A stretch of DNA of 59,261 nt from Stenotrophomonas maltophilia (GTDB lineage Bacteria; Pseudomonadota; Gammaproteobacteria; Xanthomonadales; Xanthomonadaceae): contig NZ_LT906480.1 in the NCBI RefSeq assembly GCF_900186865.1, positions 4,945,001-5,004,261 on the forward strand, written 5' to 3'. A program made the position numbers and the translations under genes. Of this stretch, positions 28,578-37,469 are shown in pieces; positions within the stretch are counted from its first letter, which is position 1; each line of letters starts with the position of its first letter. The notes beneath the pieces were generated by a model that had not been told where the DNA came from, did no database searches, and saw nothing but the letters and a program-made list of their open reading frames with translations.

Positions 28578-31500
28578 GCGTCGCCCTCCTGGCGTGCTTC
28601 GGTGCCGAGAGCGCGGCCTTCGCGCACCGCGCTGAAGACCACCTGGCTGTTGCGCAGCAGGTCAGCGTAGCTGGCCTCGGTAGCGAACGGGTCGGCACCC
28701 CGCAGCAGCAGCTGCCAGGCGTCGCTGCTGGATTCACCCCAGGTGCGGTCGCTGCCGTGCCACTGCTTCCAGCCTTCGCTGCGCTGCTTTTCTGCCGGCG
28801 CGTTGTACAGCACCCAGCCGGTGTACGGGGCAAAGCGCAGCGGCTCGCGCAGGCCACGCTGGCGCAGCTGCAGCAGCGCACGCAGCGCCGCACGTGCAGC
28901 GGGAACGCTCAGTGCCGGCAGTACATGCGGGCCGGGACCGGCGTCGCCACCATCATGGAACTGCACAAGCGGCAGCGCATCGCCCGCAGCGTTCGCCAGC
29001 AGCCAGTCCAGGCCGTGGCGGATCACTGCATTGCCATTGAGTGTGCCGGCACGCAGGCGCACCAGCCCTTCCGGATGCCGATCGGCCACGCGGCCATGCA
29101 GGCGCACGCCATCGATGTCCACTTCGTAGCGACGGCTTTCCAGTGGTTCGCCCTGCATCCAGCCCAGCAGCGCACTGGCATATGGGCGTGTCTTCAACTG
29201 CTCCACCTCGAACTGACGCTCGCCCAATGGACCCGACGGCAGCAGGCCACGCGCGCGCAGGCGTGGGTACAACGGCTCGGTATCGCCGCTGAGCGTGGCG
29301 CGCACTACCGCCGCCTGCACGCTGCGCTTTTCCGGCCCGCGCGAGGACAGCACCAGCGGTTCCAGGTCATCCACCTCCTCGACCTCGTCGGCCAGGCGCA
29401 GGCCCAGCGACTGTGCGAGGAACTGCCCGGCCGGGTCGCACAGGAAGCGGCGCAGGGTATCGAGCGCGACCTCGTTTTCCACCGCATCGTCGGCCGGCGG
29501 CGGCAACGGTGCATCGAACCACGGCTGCAGGCCACCGCGCTGGCCGGTGAGGCGACCGGCGGCCGGATGCCACTGGCGGCGATAGCTGAAGCGACGCGGA
29601 TCGCCATCGCCGAACGCCGCCGGTGAGAACGGCTGCAGTGCGTGGCGCACGGTGAAGTCGCGGACCGCCGCAGGCGGATCGAGGTGATACGCGGCGGCGG
29701 CATCGATCAGTTCGCTGACCAGCACCGACGGCTCGCGCACGCTGCCATCGCGCGGATCGGCGCCGAGATAGCTGAGATAGAACACCTCCTGCGCCGCGGC
29801 GAACAGCTGCAGGAACAGGAAGCGGTCATCCTCGCGGGTGGAGCGGTCGCCCGGACGGCGGCGCGGCGTATCCAGCTCGGCGGTGAGCTGGTTGAGACCG
29901 GCAGCGGGGTCACGGCGCGGGAAATCGCCATCATTGAGGCCGAGCACGCAGATCACCCGGAACGGCAGCAGGCGCATCGGCACCATGCGGCCGAAACTGA
30001 TGCCACCGGTCAGCAGCGGTGCGCGCGTATCGGCCTCGCCCAGCGCGCCGGCGAAGTGCGCGCGCACCACCTCCGGCGGCACGCCTTCCTCGAAGCCGGC
30101 CTTGGCGGCATCTTCGGCGAACTGGTTGAGCAGCTTGCGCAGGCGCTCCAGCGCGCGCTGGCTGTTGGGGGAACTGGGCGCGGTGGGCAGCAGTGCATCC
30201 AGCAGCGACAGCAGGCGTTGCCGCCACTGCGCCGGGGTCAGCAGCTCGCCCAGTCGGCGCTGGTAGATGGCCAGCACGCGCAGCAGGCGCAGCAGCCGGT
30301 CCAGCGCGTCCAGCGCGCCGCCTTCCAGTTCGATCCACGGCGCCACGCCGGCCAGGTCGGCCTCGCTGCCGGTGGCATGGCCGAGTACCAGGCGATCCAG
30401 CGCGAACTGCCAGGTGTAGGCGTCGTCGGCCGGTGCCTGGTGCTGGTTGCGGTGTTTCGCATCCAGGCCCCAGCGTGCACCGGCCTGTTGCAGCCAGCCA
30501 TGCAGGCGGTCGAAGTCCACCGCTTCCAGCCCGGCCGCCTCGGCCAGCGGCGCGCTGGCCAGCAGGTCCAGCACTTCGTTCAAGCCAAAGCGCGAGACCG
30601 GCAGGCCCAGCAGGTGCACGAACACATCGGCCAACGGCTCGCCGGCCAGCGGACTGCTGTCGGCCAGCGCATACGGAATGTGTTCCTCCTCGCCGCCGCG
30701 ACCGCCGAACACCGCTTCCAGGTACGGCACATAGGGATCGATGTCCGGTGCCAGCACCGCGATCTCGCGCGCCTGCAGCGGCGGGTCGAAGCGCGGGTCC
30801 TGCAGCAGGCTGCGCAGCTGGTCGTGCAGCACCTGCAGCTCGCGCAGGCGGGTATGGCAGGCATGCACCTGCAGGCTGGGGTCGTCGCTGCGCAGGCCGT
30901 CGCGCAGCTCGCCCGAGGGCAGCGCGCGGCGGTGGAACAGGTCACGCTGCAGGCGATGCAGCAGGCTGTCGGACAGGCCGCCTTCGTCCAGGGTCGGGCG
31001 GGTGTCCTCCTCCGGATCGGAATAGGCAGCGATTTCACCGGCCGGATGCACCACCTCGTAACTGCCCAGCACCGCCATGAAGTCGCGCCCGGCCGCACCC
31101 CAGGCTTCCAGCAGGCGGTTCTCGCCGGCCGCTTCGCCGAAGGGGTCCGGTGCGCCGCTGCGCAGGCGCTCGGCCAGCGTCTGCAGGTCACCCCAGTACG
31201 ACTGCACCGGGGTAGGCATATAGAAATGCAGTTCGCCCACCCGCGCCTGGGTGGCCATCACCCGCAGCACGTCGGGCGAGATGTTGAGCGTTGCGAACGC
31301 AGACATGCGCGGTGGCAAGCCCTTCGGCAGCGGTTGGCCGGCACCTTCGAAACGGTCCAGGTATTCCTGGATGCGGCGCGCGCGGTAGTCGTGGCCCTGG
31401 GTGATGGTGCGCCACAGGATCGCCTGCGGGTCGGCAGGATCGGCACCGGCTGCCCAGCGCAGCAGCCAGTCACGGCGCCACGCCTGGTACTTCTCGAATA

Positions 31501-31921
31501 CCGAGGCCAGCTCGCCGGCCAGCGCCCAGGGTTTCAATGCGTCACCGCCGGCAAGATAGGACTGCAGCGCACGCATCGGTGGCTGCGCCAGCAATGTCGG
31601 GTCGCGCAGGGCCTGGTACAGCTTCCAGTGCAGGCCGGCCGCGTCCAGATCGTCCTGCTCGCCGCTGACGTTGGCCTTCAGCGCACGGGCCACGAACTCG
31701 CCCGGGGTGAGGAATTCGAGGTTGGCGGCGACACCGAATTCGGCGGCCAGTGTCGCTTGCAGCCAGCGGCGCATCGCCACCTGCGGGATCAACACCACTT
31801 CCGGCGCCAGCAATGGCTGGCCTGGCACCGGCGCACGCACGTTGCGCGCCAGCAGCGCGGCCAGCACGTCCAGCGAGTTGGAATGGTAGAGGCGGAAATC
31901 GCTGCCTGGGTCACTCATCAT
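28574..31921 (-). CDS. recC: Exodeoxyribonuclease V gamma subunit RecC
   Basis: RecC holds the complex together and reads the Chi site. The product has about 1115 residues (E. coli 1122), starts MMSDPGSDFRLYHSN and contains the family landmarks VLIPQVAMRRWLQATLA, IAVLAPDIDPYVPYLEAVFG and VICVLGLNDGDFPRR. The start is 31921 or 31918 (two ATGs in a row); an upstream in-frame ATG gives an unconserved Cys-rich extension. It is the first gene of recC-recB-recD and divergent from the mla operon, with a 180-bp gap where no clear promoter stands out. Confidence 0.94.
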   Translation of the reverse strand: MMSDPGSDFRLYHSNSLDVLAALLARNVRAPVPGQPLLAPEVVLIPQVAMRRWLQATLAAEFGVAANLEFLTPGEFVARALKANVSGEQDDLDAAGLHWKLYQALRDPTLLAQPPMRALQSYLAGGDALKPWALAGELASVFEKYQAWRRDWLLRWAAGADPADPQAILWRTITQGHDYRARRIQEYLDRFEGAGQPLPKGLPPRMSAFATLNISPDVLRVMATQARVGELHFYMPTPVQSYWGDLQTLAERLRSGAPDPFGEAAGENRLLEAWGAAGRDFMAVLGSYEVVHPAGEIAAYSDPEEDTRPTLDEGGLSDSLLHRLQRDLFHRRALPSGELRDGLRSDDPSLQVHACHTRLRELQVLHDQLRSLLQDPRFDPPLQAREIAVLAPDIDPYVPYLEAVFGGRGGEEEHIPYALADSSPLAGEPLADVFVHLLGLPVSRFGLNEVLDLLASAPLAEAAGLEAVDFDRLHGWLQQAGARWGLDAKHRNQHQAPADDAYTWQFALDRLVLGHATGSEADLAGVAPWIELEGGALDALDRLLRLLRVLAIYQRRLGELLTPAQWRQRLLSLLDALLPTAPSSPNSQRALERLRKLLNQFAEDAAKAGFEEGVPPEVVRAHFAGALGEADTRAPLLTGGISFGRMVPMRLLPFRVICVLGLNDGDFPRRDPAAGLNQLTAELDTPRRRPGDRSTREDDRFLFLQLFAAAQEVFYLSYLGADPRDGSVREPSVLVSELIDAAAAYHLDPPAAVRDFTVRHALQPFSPAAFGDGDPRRFSYRRQWHPAAGRLTGQRGGLQPWFDAPLPPPADDAVENEVALDTLRRFLCDPAGQFLAQSLGLRLADEVEEVDDLEPLVLSSRGPEKRSVQAAVVRATLSGDTEPLYPRLRARGLLPSGPLGERQFEVEQLKTRPYASALLGWMQGEPLESRRYEVDIDGVRLHGRVADRHPEGLVRLRAGTLNGNAVIRHGLDWLLANAAGDALPLVQFHDGGDAGPGPHVLPALSVPAARAALRALLQLRQRGLREPLRFAPYTGWVLYNAPAEKQRSEGWKQWHGSDRTWGESSSDAWQLLLRGADPFATEASYADLLRNSQVVFSAVREGRALGTEARQEGDA

Positions 31922-32101
31922 GCACAGTGTGCAGGACGGCAGGCAGTATTCAATGGTCGACCCATCGACGGTACGGATTGTTCCGGGCTGCCGGCCGATT
32001 GTCCCGGCCTGCGCCACGCCCTGCCGTGCAACAATACTGCACCGTCCAGTCTGCTTATGTTCAGCCGGCTGGCCCGATCCTTCGATGTCTAAAAAACGTT
32101 A

Positions 32102-32899
32102 ATGGTGCCCATGTCGGCTTCCACCTCCAGTCTGGTGCAGTTGTCCAACGTCCGCATCGACCGGAGCGGACGCACGATCCTGCGTGACGTGTCGCTGCAG
32201 GTGCCGCAGGGCAGCATCACCGCCGTGCTCGGACCCTCCGGCAGCGGCAAGTCGACCCTGCTGGCGGCGCTGACCGGCGAACTGCGACCGGTGGCCGGCG
32301 ACGTTACCCTGTTCGGCAAGCCGATCCCGCATGACAGCAGCGCGCTGCTGGAGATGCGCAAGAGCGTGGGCGTGCTGCTGCAGGGCAATGGCCTGCTGAC
32401 CGACCTCACCGTGGCCGAGAACGTCGCCCTGCCGCTGCGTACGCATACCCGCCTGCCGGCCGCCGTGCTGCGCCGGCTGGTGGAGATGAAGCTGCATGCG
32501 GTGGGCCTGCTGGCCGCCGCCGACGCCTGGCCGCGCGAGCTGTCCGGCGGCATGGCGCGCCGTGTGGCGCTGGCCCGTGCGCTGGCGCTGGACCCGCCGC
32601 TGATGATCTACGACGAGCCGCTGACCGGGCTGGACCCGATCGCCTCCGGGGTGATCATGAGCCTGATCCAGCGCCTCAACCACAGCCTGGGCCTGACCAG
32701 CATCATCGTCAGCCACCACGTGCACGAGACCCTGCCGATCTGCGACCAGGTGATCGCCATCGCCAATGGCGGCGTCGTGTTCCAAGGGACGCCCGAGGCA
32801 CTGCAGTCCAGCCAGGATCCGCTGCTGCGGCAGTTCCTGCATGGCCAGCCGGATGGCCCGATTCCGTTCGATGCCGCGCCACGCGCGAGGGTTGCCTGA
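32102..32899 (+). CDS. mlaF: MlaF, phospholipid ABC transporter ATPase
   Basis: MlaF is the ATPase of the MlaFEDB complex, which moves phospholipids between the inner membrane and the periplasmic carrier MlaC to keep the outer membrane asymmetric. The 265-residue protein has Walker A GPSGSGKST (44-52), a Q-loop (VGVLLQGNGLL), the signature LSGGMARRVALARAL, Walker B LMIYDEP and an H-loop (IIVSHHVHE). The start is 32102 or the ATG three codons on (32111). It leads a six-gene operon and overlaps mlaE by 1 bp. Confidence 0.94.
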   Translation: MVPMSASTSSLVQLSNVRIDRSGRTILRDVSLQVPQGSITAVLGPSGSGKSTLLAALTGELRPVAGDVTLFGKPIPHDSSALLEMRKSVGVLLQGNGLLTDLTVAENVALPLRTHTRLPAAVLRRLVEMKLHAVGLLAAADAWPRELSGGMARRVALARALALDPPLMIYDEPLTGLDPIASGVIMSLIQRLNHSLGLTSIIVSHHVHETLPICDQVIAIANGGVVFQGTPEALQSSQDPLLRQFLHGQPDGPIPFDAAPRARVA

Positions 32900-33648
32900 T
32901 GCCGTTCGTCCAAGCCACCCGCTCGCTGGGCCGCGCCGGGCTGTTCTCGCTGACCGTGCTGCGCGGTTCCCTGCCGACCCGTGATTTCCTGGCCGAACTG
33001 ACCCGCGAGATCTACAAGATCGGCGCGCGCTCGCTGCCGATCATCGCCGTCGGTGGCGCCTTCGTCGGCCTGGTGCTGACCCTGCAGGGCTACCGCACGC
33101 TGACCACCTTCGGCGCGGCCGACGCGTTGTCGACCCTGCTTGGCCTGTCGCTGTACCGCGAACTGGCGCCGGTGCTGACCGCGCTGCTGTTCATCGGCCG
33201 CGCCGGCAGTTCGATCGCCGCCGAGCTGGGCCTGATGCGCGCCACCGACCAGATCAAGGCGCTGGAGCTGATGGCGATCGACCCGGTGGCCAAGGCCGTG
33301 GCGCCACGCTTCTGGGCGGCGGTGCTGACCGTGCCGCTGCTGACCGGCATCTTCTGCTCGCTGGCGATCAGTGCCAGCTACTTCGAGGCCGTGCACGTGC
33401 TGGGCCTGGACAATGGCGTGTTCTGGTCGGCGCTGCGCAACAGCGTCGATTTCTGGGATGACTTCGGCGTGGCGATGCTGAAGTCGGCGATCTTCGGCGG
33501 CACCGCCGCGCTGGTCGCCGCCTATGTTGGTTTCCATGCCGAGCCGACCATTGAAGGCACGTCGGTGGCGACCACCCGTGCAGTGGTCAACGCTTCGCTG
33601 CTGGTGCTGATGTTCAACTTCGTTCTGTCGGCAATGTTGTTCACCTAA
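32899..33648 (+). CDS. mlaE: MlaE, phospholipid ABC transporter permease
   Basis: A 249-residue integral membrane permease of the MlaE/YrbE family, which forms the lipid path with MlaF and MlaD. Family landmarks are IGARSLPIIAVGGAFVGLVL, LYRELAPVLTALLFIGRAGSSIAAELG and DQIKALELMAIDP. About five or six membrane segments are visible. Its ATG overlaps the mlaF stop by one base. Confidence 0.95.
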   Translation: MPFVQATRSLGRAGLFSLTVLRGSLPTRDFLAELTREIYKIGARSLPIIAVGGAFVGLVLTLQGYRTLTTFGAADALSTLLGLSLYRELAPVLTALLFIGRAGSSIAAELGLMRATDQIKALELMAIDPVAKAVAPRFWAAVLTVPLLTGIFCSLAISASYFEAVHVLGLDNGVFWSALRNSVDFWDDFGVAMLKSAIFGGTAALVAAYVGFHAEPTIEGTSVATTRAVVNASLLVLMFNFVLSAMLFT

Positions 33649-33707
33649 CCCCTCCACCGGCGGTGCGCAGGCGCGCGCGGCCACCACGACTCGATCAGGT
33701 AATCCAC

Positions 33708-34232
33708 ATGGCCATCCGCGGTCCCAGACTCGAATTCTCCGTCGGCGCTTTCCTGCTGCTGGCCCTGGCCTCGCTGATGGTGCTGGCCGTGGCCTCGACC
33801 AACCAGCGCTGGAGCTGGGGCAGCCAGGGCTACGAGCTGAAGGCGCGCTTCTCCCAGGTCGGCCAGCTGCGCAAGCAGGCGCCGGTGAAGATCGGCGGCG
33901 TCACCGTCGGCCAGGTCGCCTCCATCGATCTGGACCCGGTGAAGTTCGAATCGATCGTGACCCTGCGCATGGACAGCAAGGTCAAGGACCTGCCGGCGGA
34001 CACCTCGGCCGGCATCTTCACCAGTGGTTTGCTCGGCGAGAGCTATATCGGACTGCAGCCGGGCGGTGATCCGGACGTGCTGAAGGCCGGCGACGAAATT
34101 GTCTTCACCCAGCCGGCGGTTGACCTGATCCAGCTGGTCGGCAAGTACATGTTCAGTGGCGGCGCCGGTGGCGGCGCTGCTCAGAAGCCCAACGATGGCG
34201 CGCAGGCGCCTGCAACGGAACCGCAACCATGA
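33708..34232 (+). CDS. mlaD: MlaD, MCE-domain lipid-binding subunit
   Basis: A 174-residue MCE protein with one N-terminal membrane anchor (about residues 11-29) and a periplasmic MCE domain (LKARFSQVGQLRKQAPVKIGG...VGQVASIDLD). In the complex it forms a hexameric ring that hands lipid to MlaC. The hydrophobic LLGESYIGLQPGGDPD stretch is typical. The start at 33708 gives the normal length. It overlaps mlaC by 4 bp. Confidence 0.93.
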   Translation: MAIRGPRLEFSVGAFLLLALASLMVLAVASTNQRWSWGSQGYELKARFSQVGQLRKQAPVKIGGVTVGQVASIDLDPVKFESIVTLRMDSKVKDLPADTSAGIFTSGLLGESYIGLQPGGDPDVLKAGDEIVFTQPAVDLIQLVGKYMFSGGAGGGAAQKPNDGAQAPATEPQP

Positions 34233-34891
34233 AGATGAAACTGATCCCGGCCCTGCTCGCCTCGGCGCTGCTGGCGGCCACTCCGTTCCTCGCCCAGGCC
34301 CAGGCCGCCGCCCCCGCCGCTGCCGCGGCGCAGGGCCAGGCCGGCAAGGTGGTGATCGATGCCAGCACGCGCATCCTCACCACTCTGCAGCAGCGCAGGA
34401 GCGAATTCGGCAGCAACCCGGCCAGCCTGCGCAACTACATCGACAGCGAACTGAACCGCACCTTCGACCGCGACTATGCCGCGCGCCTGGTGCTGGGCCC
34501 GCACGCCCGTGGTGCCTCGGATGCCGACATCAAGCTGTTCGCCGATGCCATGGCCGACAGCCTCATGCAGCGCTACGGTTCGACCCTGCTCAACATCCAG
34601 GGCAAGCCGAGCTTCCGCCTGAAGGGTGAAAGCCCGCTGCCGGGCAACCGCGGCGTGCGCGTGAGCACCGAGCTGGTGCGTGCCGGCAGCGAGCCGACCC
34701 CGGTCGAGTACTGGATGCGCAACGTGAACGGCCAGTGGAAGATCTTCGACGTCAACATCGAAGGCATCTCCTACGTGCAGACGTTCCGCAACCAGTTCGA
34801 CACCCCGCTGCGCCAGAAGGGCATCAAGCAGGTGGCCAGCGAGCTGCACAGCGGCAGCATGCAGGCCGGGCCCGCGGGCAATGGCAAGTAA
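34229..34891 (+). CDS. mlaC: MlaC, periplasmic phospholipid carrier
   Basis: A 220-residue exported protein with a signal peptide ending near residue 24 (FLAQAQA) and the MlaC/Ttg2D domain. It shuttles phospholipid between MlaA at the outer membrane and MlaFEDB. Visible features are the helical start (LQQRRSEFGSNPASLRNYID), NRTFDRDYAARLVLG and the beta-rich end VEYWMRNVNGQWKIFDVNIEG. Its end overlaps the mlaB start by 11 bp. Confidence 0.93.
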   Translation: MKMKLIPALLASALLAATPFLAQAQAAAPAAAAAQGQAGKVVIDASTRILTTLQQRRSEFGSNPASLRNYIDSELNRTFDRDYAARLVLGPHARGASDADIKLFADAMADSLMQRYGSTLLNIQGKPSFRLKGESPLPGNRGVRVSTELVRAGSEPTPVEYWMRNVNGQWKIFDVNIEGISYVQTFRNQFDTPLRQKGIKQVASELHSGSMQAGPAGNGK

Positions 34892-35192
34892 CGCACTGGC
34901 ACTGCTGGAAGGCGACACCCTGCGCCTGCGCGGGGTGCTCGACCGCGCTGCGGTGATCGCGCTATGGCCGCAGCTGCAGGCCCTGCCGGCAAAGCTGGCA
35001 AGGCTGGATCTGGCTGAGGTCGAACGCGTGGACAGCGCCGGCCTGGCCCTGCTGGCCGAGCTGGCGGCACGTGCGCGCAAGGCCGGCCATCCGCTGGTGA
35101 TCAGCGGCGCGCCGGCTGGCTACAACGAACTGAGCGCGGCCTACCGGCTGTCGCCCAACCTGGATTTCAACGCTACTTCTGCTGCGAGCTGA
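34881..35192 (+). CDS. mlaB: MlaB, STAS-domain subunit
   Basis: A 103-residue cytoplasmic STAS-domain protein that binds MlaF and supports its assembly. The conserved phosphorylation-like loop LAEVERVDSAGLALLAELA is present, with Ser after Asp as in the family. It starts inside the end of mlaC (11-bp overlap) and stops 1 bp before mlaA. Confidence 0.9.
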   Translation: MASNALALLEGDTLRLRGVLDRAAVIALWPQLQALPAKLARLDLAEVERVDSAGLALLAELAARARKAGHPLVISGAPAGYNELSAAYRLSPNLDFNATSAAS

Positions 35193-35193
35193 C

Positions 35194-36210
35194 ATGAACG
35201 TCGTGCGCACTCTCCCCCTGATCGTCCTGGCCACCGCCCTCACCGCCTGTGCCGGCAAGCCCGCGCGCAGCGATGCACCGGCAGCCAGCACCGTGGTCCC
35301 GGCCAGTTCTTCCACCTCGCCCGCCGTCGCGGCCACCGATGCCGGCACGGCTGACGCTGCTCCGGTCGCGCCGGTGGCCAATCCGCCGGCTGCTGCCGCA
35401 TCGTCGCCGGCTGCGCCCACCGACAGCGGCGACGGCAGCGCGGCGAAGACCTCAGCCGCCACCGCGCCCGGTGGCGATGACGACTTCGATGCCCTCTATG
35501 GCGGTGCCGGCAACACCACCAACGCAGCGGCCTACGATCCGTGGGAACCATTCAACCGCAAGGTGCACAAGTTCAACAACGCGGTCGACCGCGGCGTCGC
35601 GCGTCCGCTGGCCACCGCCTATACCCACGTGGTGCCGCGCTTCGCCCGCACTGGCGTCAGCAACTTCTTCAGCAACCTGCGCGCGCCGGTGACCATCACC
35701 AACCAGCTGCTGCAGGGCCGCGGTGCCGATGCATGGGACAGCCTCGGCCGCTTCCTGATGAACAGCACGCTGGGCATCGGTGGCCTGTTCGATCCGGCCA
35801 GCAAGGCGATGGTACCGCGCCGCAATGAGGACTTCGGCCAGACCCTGGGTGCCTGGGGCTGGCGTCGTTCGCGTTACGTGGAACTGCCGTTCTTCGGCCC
35901 GCGTACCGTGCGCGACGTGTTCGGCCTGGCCGGCGACATTCCGCTGTCGCCGATCCGCCGTATCGAAGAGGACAAGGTCCGCATCGGCCTGCAGGGCCTG
36001 CAGCTGGTCGATACCCGCGCGCAGCTGCTGGCGATCGACGACCTGCGTGACACTGCCGTGGACGAGTACTCGCTGGTGCGCGATGCATGGATGCAGCGTC
36101 GCAACTACCAGATCGAGAACGATCTGCGCAGCAAGCGCGAGCGTGGCCACGACGACGCCAATTCGCCGATCCCGGTCGATGCGATGCCGATGCCGCAGTG
36201 GACGCACTGA
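35194..36210 (+). CDS. mlaA: MlaA (VacJ), outer-membrane lipoprotein, with long Ala/Pro linker
   Basis: MlaA sits in the outer membrane and removes phospholipid from the outer leaflet. The 338-residue product has a lipobox (ALTAC, Cys19), then about 75 residues of Ala/Pro/Thr/Ser-rich low-complexity linker, then the MlaA domain from about residue 114 (DPWEPFNRKVHKFNNAVD...LLQGRG...FLMNSTLGIGGLFDPA). E. coli MlaA has 251 residues; the linker accounts for most of the difference. In E. coli mlaA is unlinked to mlaFEDCB, whereas here it closes the operon before a strong terminator. Confidence 0.94.
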   Translation: MNVVRTLPLIVLATALTACAGKPARSDAPAASTVVPASSSTSPAVAATDAGTADAAPVAPVANPPAAAASSPAAPTDSGDGSAAKTSAATAPGGDDDFDALYGGAGNTTNAAAYDPWEPFNRKVHKFNNAVDRGVARPLATAYTHVVPRFARTGVSNFFSNLRAPVTITNQLLQGRGADAWDSLGRFLMNSTLGIGGLFDPASKAMVPRRNEDFGQTLGAWGWRRSRYVELPFFGPRTVRDVFGLAGDIPLSPIRRIEEDKVRIGLQGLQLVDTRAQLLAIDDLRDTAVDEYSLVRDAWMQRRNYQIENDLRSKRERGHDDANSPIPVDAMPMPQWTH

Positions 36211-36228
36211 GTCCTTTCAGCGACGCAT

Positions 36229-36256
36229 GAAAAACCCCGCCTCGGCGGGGTTTTTC
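36229..36256. terminator. Bidirectional Rho-independent terminator
   Basis: A hairpin with arms ACCCCGCC / GGCGGGGT is flanked by an A-tract on the left and a T-tract on the right, so it can end mla transcripts on the plus strand and peroxidase transcripts on the minus strand. Confidence 0.9.
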
Positions 36257-36271
36257 TTTGGCGCCGTGGGT

Positions 36272-36310
36272 GGGGTCGGAGCCCTTTCCCGTGGAAAGGG
36301 ATCCGACCCC
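36272..36310 (+). repeat. GGGGTC hairpin family copy
   Basis: Outer arms GGGGTCGGA / TCCGACCCC and inner arms CCCTTTCC / GGAAAGGG are separated by a single G-to-A mismatch. It lies between the terminator and the stop of the convergent peroxidase gene. Confidence 0.8.
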
Positions 36311-36316
36311 GACCGA

Positions 36317-36862
36317 TCAGGCAGCCAGCGCGGCTTCGATGGCTTCGCGCAGGCGCGCGTCGTCAGCCGCCACGTCCGGGGCGAAGCGGGCGATGACCTT
36401 GCCGTCGCGGCCGACCAGGAACTTCTCGAAGTTCCACAGCACCGCCGGCGCGGCGTGGATCGGAATCTCCTTGCTGGCCAGGCGCTCGCGCAGCGGGCCT
36501 TCGCCGATCGACTGCGGCTGCGCAGCGGTCAGCTGCTGGTACAGCGGGTGGGTGTCGTCACCGGCCACGCTGATCTTGGAGAACATCGGGAAACTGACAT
36601 CGTAGGTGAGCTGGCAGAACTGCTGGATCTCCGCTTCGCTGCCCGGCTCCTGGCCGAGGAAGTTGTTGGCCGGGAAGCCCAGCACTTCCAGGCCCTGTGC
36701 GTGCTTTTCCGCATACAGCGCCTGCAGGCCTTCGTACTGCGGGGTCAGGCCGCACTTGGAGGCGACGTTGACCAGCAGCAGTACCTTGCCCTGGTAGTCG
36801 GCAAGCGAGGACGGCTGGCCGTCGATGGTGGTGAGGGAAATGTCCTGGATCGAAGTGCTCAC
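36317..36862 (-). CDS. Glutathione peroxidase family (Cys-type)
   Basis: A 181-residue thioredoxin-fold peroxidase that reduces hydroperoxides. The peroxidatic Cys is in NVASKCGLTPQYE (C37); the partner residues are in GFPANNFLGQEPG and LWNFEKFLV. No selenocysteine is seen; bacterial members of this type often use thioredoxin as reductant. The start is the GTG at 36862, with GGAG upstream on the minus strand. A longer in-frame ATG start lies inside the REP at 36923-36997 and is unlikely. Confidence 0.9.
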   Translation of the reverse strand: MSTSIQDISLTTIDGQPSSLADYQGKVLLLVNVASKCGLTPQYEGLQALYAEKHAQGLEVLGFPANNFLGQEPGSEAEIQQFCQLTYDVSFPMFSKISVAGDDTHPLYQQLTAAQPQSIGEGPLRERLASKEIPIHAAPAVLWNFEKFLVGRDGKVIARFAPDVAADDARLREAIEAALAA

Positions 36863-36922
36863 GCGGGGGCTCCGGCAACAGCGGGGAATGGCCCACCAGC
36901 ATAGCGCCGCGCGATGTCGGTC

Positions 36923-36997
36923 GTGCCGGCCGCTGGCCGGCAATCGTGCGATCGTTCGCAAGGGTTCATGAGGCTGCCGGCCAGCGGCCGGCACTAC
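36923..36997. repeat. Pair of GTAG REPs in inverted orientation
   Basis: A degenerate plus-oriented unit (36923-36942, GGTCG instead of GTAG) and a full minus-oriented unit (36975-36997) face each other across about 32 bp. They lie between two same-strand genes, just 3' of the Cys-rich lipoprotein gene. Confidence 0.85.
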
Positions 36998-36999
36998 GA

Positions 37000-37398
37000 T
37001 CAGTCCACGCAGATCATGCCCTGCGCCTTGCCCTCATCAATGCGCTGGCGGCAGCCGAAGTTCTGGCGGGCATCGCGCTGGCAGGTGCCGGTGGCGGGGC
37101 TGCCAACCGCCACTTCGCCGCCGGCAAGGCACTGGCCCGTGCAGTCGCTCCTGCGGCTGCAGGCCTTGCCGGCATCGGCGTAGGGAATCACGCACTGTTC
37201 GCGCTGCAGCCGGCCCAGCCGCTGCAGGGTGCCGCCAGCGGCCTGGCAGTCCACATCGCGCGCTTCGCGGTAGGCCTCGGCCGCTTCGGGACTGGTGACT
37301 GCGGCTGGTGCCGCCGCCGGATTGGCAGCCGGCGGTGCGCTGCTGCAGGCGACAAGCAGCGCGGTCAGGATGAGACTGGTGCAGAGGCGCAGGCGCAT
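37000..37398 (-). CDS. Cys-rich putative lipoprotein
   Basis: A 132-residue exported protein with a lipobox LLVAC (Cys18), an Ala/Pro linker and a C-terminal domain of about 75 residues holding eight Cys, enough for four disulfides (around DVDC, EQCVIPYADAGKAC, SDCTGQC, GTCQRDARQNFGC, MICVD). I do not recognise a family. The start at 37398 (MRLRLC) fits the signal peptide; an in-frame ATG 14 codons upstream would spoil it. It stands alone between the peroxidase and rmuC genes, all on the minus strand, with REPs at its 3' end. Confidence 0.72.
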   Translation of the reverse strand: MRLRLCTSLILTALLVACSSAPPAANPAAAPAAVTSPEAAEAYREARDVDCQAAGGTLQRLGRLQREQCVIPYADAGKACSRRSDCTGQCLAGGEVAVGSPATGTCQRDARQNFGCRQRIDEGKAQGMICVD

Positions 37399-37469
37399 GG
37401 CGTTACCTGATCCAGTAGGACAGGCCGCCAGCATACGCATCGACCATGCAGGCGGCGTGTCGACGTAGC

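Noticed and set aside
25557..28670. 1037-codon open frame opposite recB
   Set aside because: Shadow of recB; composition rich in Gln, Arg and Leu without motifs.
29642..32092. 816-codon open frame opposite recC
   Set aside because: Shadow frame; recC is supported by length, motifs and coupling to recB.
37398..37440. Longer N terminus for the Cys-rich lipoprotein
   Set aside because: The extra 14 residues would precede the signal peptide and prevent normal lipoprotein export.
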